Shown in pieces: positions 1-5,394 of a DNA stretch of 13,391 bases. Under the pieces are notes generated by a model that did no database searches, was not told the DNA's origin, and saw only the letters and a program-made list of their open reading frames with translations. The DNA is from Actinomycetota bacterium (lineage in GTDB: Bacteria > Actinomycetota > Actinomycetes > S36-B12 > UBA5976): contig CANKTT010000034.1 in the NCBI GenBank assembly GCA_947486505.1, forward strand, positions 1 to 13,391. The letters are read 5' to 3'. A program made the translations under genes and the position numbers. The stretch's first letter is position 1. Each line of letters begins with the position of its first letter.

Positions 1-1427
1 CCACTAGCTGGAGCTGAGTTGTTTAACGTGATTCGCATGATGGAGTCTCGGTAAGGCAAATAAGGCCTGCACTGCCCAACTGTATAAACCACATCGCTCT
101 GCACATATGCATCAACTTTGTTTCCTCCACCATTGATGAGGATCGCTGCATGCGTTGGTTTCTTGTAGTCAGCCGTGGAGCCGCCAAGTGAACTCGATAA
201 GAATATATCTTCCTCGAGTGGGTCAGAGATCCAGGCCTGGATGCGTCCGTCGCGAATTGCAGGAAGCAAGGCTTTTGTTAACCCAATTGGCCCAGTTCCT
301 TCGCTCAACTTAGCAAATACATTCTTTACCAAGTTAAGAATTACGATGTCCTTTTGCTTGGGATCAGGATACTTTTCGTAAACAACTTTCGTTATGTATG
401 CGACAGCATTTTCACTTGTTACTTCGTAGCCATCAACGCTCACTGGACCTGTTACGCGCATAATGCTGGCAAGCGCATGCTGATCCAAAGCGATCAGACC
501 ATCTGGAGCAACGCCCTTGTTTTGCTTGTAAATGGACCACATCAACCTGGCATTAAACGGAAAGTCTGGTGACAGATTCATGTCAGACAGTCTGGTTAAA
601 TCGCTGCCGTAAAGGTTAAGCGCATCCTGCGTTACAAGCGTTGAAACATCTGTTAGGGGCGCGTTAGCAAAAGCATCGTTTGATTCCAAATTTCCTAACG
701 TAAATTTTCCACTACTTGCGGTCAGGCGTCCCCAACCCCCGGGGAAGCCACCTGTTGCTCGCGCCTCTGCACCATTTTCAAAAACCAAAAGCCATTCACG
801 TGGCTTATCAATTCCGAGAAGTGTCGGAATTGCCTTAGCAAAACTCGGTCCTTCAATCAGATACGGCTGGACAGTTTCCAATTGATTTGTTAGTTGTCTA
901 GCTGGCGCGCTAATTGAATTTGGTACGAGGAAATAACTTAACCCTTCTAGCCGTTGCAGTGAATCATCAACCGGCTCACTCAACGTTGACATGCTTGCAC
1001 CGATTGCTGTTGCCAATTGCGGATTGATCACTTCGTCGCTGGAAACCTGAATTTGTCGCAAGTCGTTTTCCAGCTCAGTAGTACTGTCTAGGATTTGTTC
1101 AAGTGAAGCTGTGACCGCTCTGACGGCTTTTGGACTATTGCCAAGGGCTGGAATCTCTGAGGTCAGCCACCAAATCGGCCCAGTTACCAATTTGTTTGCC
1201 TTATTTGCATGGACTCGGCTGTTTCCTAGCGTGTCCGCCAAAATCACCGGCCGATCTAAGGCGTCCACGCCCACGATTCCAGAAATTTCCAATCGAGCGG
1301 CTGATAATTCGCGGGCCGCTAGGAAGCCGGTTACGCCCAACCAGCTAACACAAAACAGCAACACCAGCAGGAGAACTCGCACCCAATTCGCGCGCAAAGA
1401 TGAAACTAATTTTGTTAACAGAGTCAT
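1..1427 (-). CDS. DUF4012 domain membrane-anchored protein (3' end outside window)
   Basis: The frame is open without a stop for 475 codons from an ATG at 1427 down to base 1, so the C-terminus lies outside the window. An N-terminal hydrophobic segment (about residues 15-37) follows a short basic stretch, giving a signal anchor with most of the protein outside the membrane. The DUF4012 hallmarks are present: an EARATGGFPGGWG stretch near 221-233 and DMNLSPDFPFNA near 282-293. The family has no proven biochemical role; in actinobacteria it often sits among exopolysaccharide and envelope genes, so an envelope role is inferred. I chose the ATG at 1427 because its first bases overlap the stop of an upstream 51-codon ORF (ATGA). 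An in-frame ATG at 1439 would add four residues but has no better ribosome site. The neighbouring VanZ-like gene upstream has the same orientation. Confidence 0.85.
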   Translation of the reverse strand, partial: MTLLTKLVSSLRANWVRVLLLVLLFCVSWLGVTGFLAARELSAARLEISGIVGVDALDRPVILADTLGNSRVHANKANKLVTGPIWWLTSEIPALGNSPKAVRAVTASLEQILDSTTELENDLRQIQVSSDEVINPQLATAIGASMSTLSEPVDDSLQRLEGLSYFLVPNSISAPARQLTNQLETVQPYLIEGPSFAKAIPTLLGIDKPREWLLVFENGAEARATGGFPGGWGRLTASSGKFTLGNLESNDAFANAPLTDVSTLVTQDALNLYGSDLTRLSDMNLSPDFPFNARLMWSIYKQNKGVAPDGLIALDQHALASIMRVTGPVSVDGYEVTSENAVAYITKVVYEKYPDPKQKDIVILNLVKNVFAKLSEGTGPIGLTKALLPAIRDGRIQAWISDPLEEDIFLSSSLGGSTADYKKPTHAAILINGGGNKVDAYVQSDVVYTVGQCRPYLPYRDSIMRITLNNSAPAS

Positions 1428-1579
1428 GAAATATTCCATGCTCGCGGGCCATTTGGCATGACCACTAATCCAGTGACGGCATCGGCTGGTGTCTGTGCGA
1501 CGCCCATTGGCGTCGGCGTCCATACTGCAACTGAGGCGGACCCCGCTAGAGGCTTTCTCATGGAACTTACAACACGCAT
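1424..1579 (-). CDS. Candidate 51-aa small ORF coupled to the DUF4012 gene
   Basis: A 51-codon ORF starts with ATG at 1579 and ends in a TGA (1426-1424) that overlaps the DUF4012 start codon as ATGA, the usual geometry of translational coupling. A GAGG ribosome-binding sequence lies about eight bases before the ATG. The product begins MRVVSSMRKPLAG and ends NGPRAWNIS. It is rich in Val, Ala, Pro, Thr and Gly, with no clear signal peptide, membrane helix or domain. Inside it sits a GC-rich perfect hairpin (7-bp stem, 1498-1515). I do not recognise the product. It could be a regulatory leader peptide, a small protein, or a chance frame. Start, ribosome site and stop overlap favour translation; nothing yet shows protein-level conservation. 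Confidence 0.4.
   Translation of the reverse strand: MRVVSSMRKPLAGSASVAVWTPTPMGVAQTPADAVTGLVVMPNGPRAWNIS
1498..1515 (-). repeat. GC-rich perfect hairpin inside the small ORF
   Basis: CGACGCC (1498-1504) and GGCGTCG (1509-1515) are exact reverse complements around a 4-base CATT loop. A further GGCGTC copy follows at 1515-1520, so alternative pairings are possible. No U-run follows on the minus-strand transcript, so it is not a standard terminator. In RNA it would sit within the small ORF upstream of DUF4012 and could affect translation there. Confidence 0.4.
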
Positions 1580-1596
1580 GGCCTGAACCTCACAAA

Positions 1597-1618
1597 ATTA
1601 CGAACTGCTACATCTTAC
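1597..1618 (-). promoter_or_regulatory. Possible promoter -10 for the small ORF/DUF4012 unit
   Basis: On the minus strand a TAAGAT hexamer lies in this stretch, about 30 bases before the small-ORF ATG at 1579. An A-rich spacer precedes it, with only a weak TTAGGC as a possible -35 about 16 bases upstream. The same TAAGAT hexamer precedes the tRNA-Lys gene in this window. It is a weak call based on position and hexamer only. VanZ ends about 130 bp upstream, enough room for a separate promoter. Confidence 0.3.
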
Positions 1619-1650
1619 GCTTTTTCGCTTCCTGCCTAATTGAGGCGGTA

Positions 1651-1709
1651 GTAAAAAGTTACTAAGCCACAGAAGTTCCAAGTCATTTAAACGAATTGTG
1701 ACTTTTTAC
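1651..1709. repeat. Inverted repeat between VanZ and the small ORF
   Basis: GTAAAAAGTTAC (1651-1662) and GTGACTTTTTAC (1698-1709) are complementary over 12 positions with one T/G opposition, which would be a U-G wobble in plus-strand RNA. In minus-strand RNA it is an A/C mismatch, leaving nine pairs plus two. The spacer is 35 bases. The right arm begins one base past the VanZ stop. It may be a weak A/U-rich terminator for VanZ or a protein-binding site; the sequence does not decide. Confidence 0.35.
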
Positions 1710-1710
1710 G

Positions 1711-2265
1711 TTACGTCTCTGATTTATCTTTTTGGAACCTTGATTTGTTCACACGGAGTGCTATTCGAACGCCAATCTCCACTCCGGCATAGTTCAAGAC
1801 GATATCTATCAGTTCTGCAGTTCGCCCGTACCCAATCACGAATTGGCTCACTTCAATCGAAATTGTCAACATCAGCAAAGAAATTCGAGTTTGCCTGTTA
1901 CCCACCAATGCAGTCAGAGCTACTGCGATTGGGATAAAAAGTAAGACGTTGCCGACCGGGTCTTGCCATTCTCCATGTGCATGAGTTAAAGCTCGCCAAG
2001 TGCCACCTGCTTCTTGCGATGTAAGAAGCCCCTGCAATGCATTAATGCTGAACGGAGTTGGTTGCGAATTAGCCACCGGAGTGAAAGTCGCAACGAAGAT
2101 CGAAGCAAGGCTGGCAGTAGCCCAAACAAGGAGTACCGAGTCTGCAAATCGTGGGCTTTTTATGCGGATCAGATCGATCACCAATAATCCCAGGATGATT
2201 CCGCCGAAAAGCGCCCCTACGATCAAAATTAGGTGCTCGACGTAGAAGTCCCAGATTTGGTTCAT
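1711..2265 (-). CDS. VanZ-like family membrane protein
   Basis: This 184-residue protein has about four hydrophobic segments (roughly 10-33, 42-62, 104-121 and 128-145). The C-terminal half carries the VanZ-like signature: GNVLLFIPIAVAL at 105-117, then ISIEVSQFVIGYGRTAEL at 135-152, then DIVLNYAGVEIG at 154-165. VanZ gives low-level teicoplanin resistance in enterococci by an unknown mechanism. Chromosomal VanZ-like proteins in actinobacteria are mostly uncharacterised membrane proteins, so a resistance role should not be assumed. The ATG at 2265 has GGAA four to five bases upstream. A TAGACT hexamer eight bases before the ATG could be a -10 element. It lies upstream of, and co-directional with, the small ORF and DUF4012 gene, about 130 bp away, and downstream of tRNA-Lys on the same strand. 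Confidence 0.85.
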   Translation of the reverse strand: MNQIWDFYVEHLILIVGALFGGIILGLLVIDLIRIKSPRFADSVLLVWATASLASIFVATFTPVANSQPTPFSINALQGLLTSQEAGGTWRALTHAHGEWQDPVGNVLLFIPIAVALTALVGNRQTRISLLMLTISIEVSQFVIGYGRTAELIDIVLNYAGVEIGVRIALRVNKSRFQKDKSET

Positions 2266-2397
2266 GGCTTCCGAGTCTAGGTTATTCGCGGGAATTTGAA
2301 TTGTGGGTAATTTTTCAAATGCAAAATTAAGTTTGCTCGTTCGGCAAAAAGCGCTTTGCGGCTCTAATTCATTTGGGAACTTGTGTTGGATCAGACG

Positions 2398-2470
<73 letters not shown>

Positions 2471-2495
2471 TACCTTGCCTTTCGGCAATTCCCCG

Positions 2496-2501
2496 ATCTT
2501 A
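2496..2501 (-). promoter_or_regulatory. Likely -10 element for tRNA-Lys
   Basis: TAAGAT on the minus strand lies 26 bases before the mature tRNA 5' end. Transcription would start near 2489, giving a leader of about 20 bases for RNase P to remove. The -35 region (TTCTTT about 18 bases upstream) is weak, as is common in actinobacteria. The call rests on position plus hexamer. Confidence 0.45.
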
Positions 2502-2620
2502 GCGGATTTCCCTGCCGCAAAAGAACTCGAGTCATTGATGCAAGGTTTACGCCCTGAGTGATCTTTCGACGAATTGGTTGATCTTGGAATGAAATAGTTC
2601 CGCATATGAGTGACAATGTA

Positions 2621-2640
2621 TATAGTCATCCAATTAGGAG
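2621..2640 (+). promoter_or_regulatory. -10 element and ribosome site for the PAC2 gene
   Basis: TATAGT at 2621-2626 is a good -10 match, 20 bases before the ATG. AGGAG at 2636-2640 sits six bases before the ATG at 2647 and fixes the start codon. The -35 (TTCCGC, 17 bases upstream) is poor. The mRNA leader would be only about 15 bases. The promoter faces away from the tRNA-Lys promoter in the same 176-bp gap. Confidence 0.55.
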
Positions 2641-2646
2641 TGCAAA

Positions 2647-3576
2647 ATGTATCCAGCTCGCGACCTCTACACAGTTGTCGTGCCGCCTGCTGACCAACTT
2701 GATGGTGGCGTGGAATCTGGGATTGTCCTAATTCATGGTCTAACTGGATTCATGGATGCAGGTGGCGGTGGCCGCCTCGCTGTGGCGCACATTCTGGAGA
2801 GCATGGCGAATCGGCCAGTTGCTTACTTTCACATTGATTCACTTTATGACTACCGCGGCCGTCGCCCTAAAACTATTTTTGATTCCGATCACTATGAATC
2901 AATGGAGTTACCTCACATAACTCTTTCTGAAGTGACCGATGGTGAAGGCCAGACCTTCCTTTTGCTTCACGGTGTCGAACCTGATTTAGGTTGGCAAAGC
3001 GTAGTTCGCAGTGTTATTGAATTGATTCGTGAATACGGGGTTCGCCTGACTGTCGGTATGCATGCAATTCCATGGCCGGCTCCGCACACCCGACCAGTTG
3101 AAATCACTGCGCACTCTTCTGATCCAGAATTAATTGGCATTCATCAACCATGGGTGGGCCAAGTTGAAATTCCAGGCAGCCTGCCAGCACTGATTGAACT
3201 TGAAGCTAGTAAAGCTAAGCTCCCAGCATTGGGTTATGCCGCACATGTGCCGCACTACTTAGCAGGCGGTGACTACCCAAAGGCAGCCCTTGCATTACTT
3301 GATCAACTGGCGTTAAGTACTGGACTAGTTTTGCCTCGAGACACCCTGCGTACGGCAGCAGCCGAAATGGATGCTGACATTGACAAGCAAATTTTGTCGA
3401 TCGACGAAAACCGCGAAGTAGTTGCCTCTCTTGAACAACAACATGACTCAATGATGGAAACTCGTCGTGAGTTAACTGCAGGTTCTGATGGCAGCATGGT
3501 CAGTGGCGATGAATTAGCTGCAAGCTTTGAACAATACTTGGCCGAAATGGACGAAAAGGGCGAAACCGAAAGTTAG
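2647..3576 (+). CDS. PAC2 family protein (proteasome assembly chaperone-like)
   Basis: The 309-residue product matches the actinobacterial PAC2 family (the group containing M. tuberculosis Rv2125) in length and layout. The N-terminal part runs SGIVLIHGLTGFMDAGG at 24-40 and PVAYFHIDSLYDYRGRRP at 57-74. A core LLLHGVEPDLGWQ spans 105-117, followed by VGMHAIPWPAPHTRP at 136-150. The C-terminal third (about 230-305) is acidic, helical and probably coiled-coil. No signal peptide is seen, so it is likely cytosolic. Eukaryotic PAC2 helps assemble proteasomes; the bacterial members have no settled function, and many actinobacteria lack proteasomes, so the name reflects fold only. The gene stands alone between a divergent tRNA and a convergent nucleotidyltransferase gene 18 bp away. 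A strong AGGAG supports the ATG. Confidence 0.88.
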   Translation: MYPARDLYTVVVPPADQLDGGVESGIVLIHGLTGFMDAGGGGRLAVAHILESMANRPVAYFHIDSLYDYRGRRPKTIFDSDHYESMELPHITLSEVTDGEGQTFLLLHGVEPDLGWQSVVRSVIELIREYGVRLTVGMHAIPWPAPHTRPVEITAHSSDPELIGIHQPWVGQVEIPGSLPALIELEASKAKLPALGYAAHVPHYLAGGDYPKAALALLDQLALSTGLVLPRDTLRTAAAEMDADIDKQILSIDENREVVASLEQQHDSMMETRRELTAGSDGSMVSGDELAASFEQYLAEMDEKGETES

Positions 3577-3592
3577 TAGAACTTTCTACATC

Positions 3593-3610
3593 CACTATTC
3601 AAAAATAGTG
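3593..3610. terminator. Hairpin between convergent PAC2 and nucleotidyltransferase genes
   Basis: CACTATT (3593-3599) and AATAGTG (3604-3610) form a perfect 7-bp stem with a CAAA loop. It straddles the nucleotidyltransferase stop and lies 16 bases past the PAC2 stop. Its placement between convergent genes suggests a shared transcription end, but neither strand has a proper U-run after it, so termination is only a possibility. Confidence 0.35.
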
Positions 3611-4647
3611 TCTGGGAAAATCAACGTTCCTGGATCAATCTTCACGCCTGTGCCAATTTCAGCACGTTCCGCGATCACCGTGTCAACAATCTGACAATCA
3701 CTCAAGATTTTTACGGCTGTGCTTACAATCGAATTTGTGATCTGGGTTCCACTGCCCACTTCAACTTCTGCAAAAATTACACTGCCCGTGATTACTGCGC
3801 CGGCCCCAATGACTGCGTTATGACCAACGTAAGTACCGCCAGTTACTGAAGCACTAGCGTCCACTTTAGCTGTGGCTTCGATTAAGGCTTCACCAGTTCG
3901 TCCAACTAATAATGGTGAAGGCGCTATTCCTCGGACCAAATCTGCTGAACCTTTTGCAAAAGCCAGCGGCGTACCAAGGTCTAACCAATATCCAGCATCG
4001 ACCACTCCAATCACAATTCGATCGGCTGCTAGCAGTTCTGGAAAAGTTTCACGCTCCACTGAGACTGGTCGATCACTTGGTATTGAGTCAATTACGGAAC
4101 GTTTGAAGATATAGCAACCAGCATTGATTTGGTCAGTCACAATCTCTTCGGGAGTCGTTGGCTTTTCTAGAAATTCTAAAACCCGACCATCGGTATCTGT
4201 TGGGACTAAACCGTACGGCCTAGGATCTTCGACTCTCGTGAGATACAAAGCAACATCTGCCTTGGCAGCTCGCCACTTTTGAATCAATCCGCCGATGTCT
4301 AGTCCGGTTAAAACATCACCGTTGAAAATTACGACTGGGTCGTCCGGGCCACAAGTAAGGTACGAAGCTGCATTTCTAATTGCTCCCCCAGTTCCAAGTG
4401 GTTCATTTTCAACGGCATAAACCAATTCCACGCCAACATTTTCACCGTGGCCAAAGTGTTCTTCAAAGACTTCGGCGCGGTACGAAGTTCCTAAAACAAT
4501 TCGGCCAATGCCAGCCTCACGAGCAAGGGCTATCTGGTGGTCGGTGCAGGCGTGACCGGCAACCGGCAACATTGGTTTTGGTGTTGAAATCGTGAGGGGA
4601 CGCAGACGAGTGCCTTGGCCTCCAACTAACAAAATTGCTTCCAACAC
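3595..4647 (-). CDS. Sugar-phosphate nucleotidyltransferase, probably mannose-1-phosphate guanylyltransferase
   Basis: The 350-residue protein has a Rossmann-type nucleotidyltransferase domain followed by a left-handed beta-helix. Visible motifs are GGQGTRLRPLT (9-19) and KPMLP (24-28) for nucleotide binding, NGDVL (109-113) for the metal site, EFLEKP (158-163), INAGCYIF (174-181), SVERETFP (196-203) and WLDLGTP (221-227). Residues from about 258 show hexapeptide-like repeats. The arrangement and length resemble the actinobacterial GDP-mannose pyrophosphorylase (M. tuberculosis Rv3264c, called manB or manC), which makes GDP-mannose from mannose-1-phosphate and GTP. The sugar and nucleotide cannot be proven from motifs, and a UDP- or dTDP-sugar enzyme remains possible. 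It starts at GTG (4647) without a clear Shine-Dalgarno; a TAGGCT -10 lies exactly six bases upstream. TIGR03089 precedes it by 30 bp on the same strand. Confidence 0.88.
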   Translation of the reverse strand: MLEAILLVGGQGTRLRPLTISTPKPMLPVAGHACTDHQIALAREAGIGRIVLGTSYRAEVFEEHFGHGENVGVELVYAVENEPLGTGGAIRNAASYLTCGPDDPVVIFNGDVLTGLDIGGLIQKWRAAKADVALYLTRVEDPRPYGLVPTDTDGRVLEFLEKPTTPEEIVTDQINAGCYIFKRSVIDSIPSDRPVSVERETFPELLAADRIVIGVVDAGYWLDLGTPLAFAKGSADLVRGIAPSPLLVGRTGEALIEATAKVDASASVTGGTYVGHNAVIGAGAVITGSVIFAEVEVGSGTQITNSIVSTAVKILSDCQIVDTVIAERAEIGTGVKIDPGTLIFPDTIFE

Positions 4648-4653
4648 GTTCTC

Positions 4654-4659
4654 AGCCTA
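4654..4659 (-). promoter_or_regulatory. Candidate leaderless promoter of the nucleotidyltransferase gene
   Basis: TAGGCT on the minus strand is followed by six bases and then the GTG start. A -10 ending six bases before the start codon would put transcription initiation at the G of GTG, giving a leaderless mRNA, common in actinobacteria. TTAGAG, 16 bases upstream and overlapping the TIGR03089 stop, is a possible -35. The gene could also be read from the upstream operon. Confidence 0.4.
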
Positions 4660-4677
4660 ACAATGCAGTATTTAGCT

Positions 4678-5394
4678 CTAACCCAGCAGCACTATTTGCT
4701 CGAGTTTTTCTTGTCTCTTAATTGCATCTAAGTCAGGTTCAACTTGATCAATTAATACCACTGAATTTCGATTTACTATCGGCAAGACAACTTGCAGTGC
4801 AATTTGGGTTAACAAGTCACCTTTGCCATGGAGGCCATAATTTTGTGTTGCTTCGATTTTGTGCTTGCTTGCCAACTCGAGAGTGTGCACCACCAGTTGA
4901 TCCCAAGTAAATTTCTCACCGAGCGCTAGCAAGATGATTTCATTTGAGTCTCGTGACCAAGTCGGTGAGAAGTAGTCACCAAAATTTCTAACTTCAGCTG
5001 AGCCATTAATGGTCCCCATTGGAACAGTTTTGTCAGGCATACCAAATGGATCTTGGCTAACAACTATGAACTCGTCGGCATTGCCAGTCCAAACTTGGGC
5101 GGCAGGCAGAGTTCCAAACGTAACTAGGCCACTTTGGTCAGAAATTTCGATACCTGTTGCCAATCCCGTGCCTAGCCAGACCGGTGACTGCCAGTGGTTA
5201 CCGAGCTCTACAGATATCGAACTGTATTCATCTAGTTCTAGTCCATCAATTAGAAAGTTGCTGGCTTTACATACTGCATTAGAAAAAGTTACTGTCGACA
5301 ATTCAATTCGCCCTAAGTCATTGATCCAAGTAACTAGTGGTGTCGGGCCACGGCTATGCACGGCCTTTTGCAATGACTGGAAATAATCTGACAT
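4678..5394 (-). CDS. TIGR03089 family protein (AMP-binding-like, function unknown)
   Basis: The 238-residue protein fits the actinobacterial TIGR03089 family. The characteristic N-terminal block runs TPLVTWINDLGRIELSTVTF at 18-37, then CKASNFLID at 42-50 and GNHWQSPVWLGTGLATG at 65-81. This resembles the first part of acyl-AMP-forming enzymes. The rest is divergent, and I see no Ser/Thr-Gly-rich ATP-binding loop of active adenylating enzymes, so catalysis is doubtful. Members often lie beside LCP genes; from memory Rv3268 is the M. tuberculosis counterpart. There is no signal peptide. The ATG (5394-5392) follows the amidase TAA immediately (TAAATG) with no ribosome site, pointing to re-initiation after amidase translation and hence an operon. 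A link to cell-wall assembly is inferred from position only. Confidence 0.82.
   Translation of the reverse strand: MSDYFQSLQKAVHSRGPTPLVTWINDLGRIELSTVTFSNAVCKASNFLIDGLELDEYSSISVELGNHWQSPVWLGTGLATGIEISDQSGLVTFGTLPAAQVWTGNADEFIVVSQDPFGMPDKTVPMGTINGSAEVRNFGDYFSPTWSRDSNEIILLALGEKFTWDQLVVHTLELASKHKIEATQNYGLHGKGDLLTQIALQVVLPIVNRNSVVLIDQVEPDLDAIKRQEKLEQIVLLG

Noticed and set aside
1111..1461. Plus-strand 116-aa frame antisense to DUF4012
   Set aside because: No ribosome site or family resemblance. The opposite strand carries the recognisable DUF4012 motifs, so this is a shadow frame.
1711..2265. VanZ as evidence of glycopeptide resistance
   Set aside because: There is no vanHAX-type neighbourhood, and chromosomal VanZ-like proteins are common without a resistance role.
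2294..2320. ATTTGAA/TTCAAAT inverted repeat upstream of VanZ as an operator
   Set aside because: Only seven A/T-rich bases per arm, likely to occur by chance; no promoter of matching position was found.
2346..2361. AAAGCGCTTT palindrome as a tRNA-Lys terminator
   Set aside because: The palindrome has no room for a loop, and alternative pairings leave bulges with no proper U-run after the stem.
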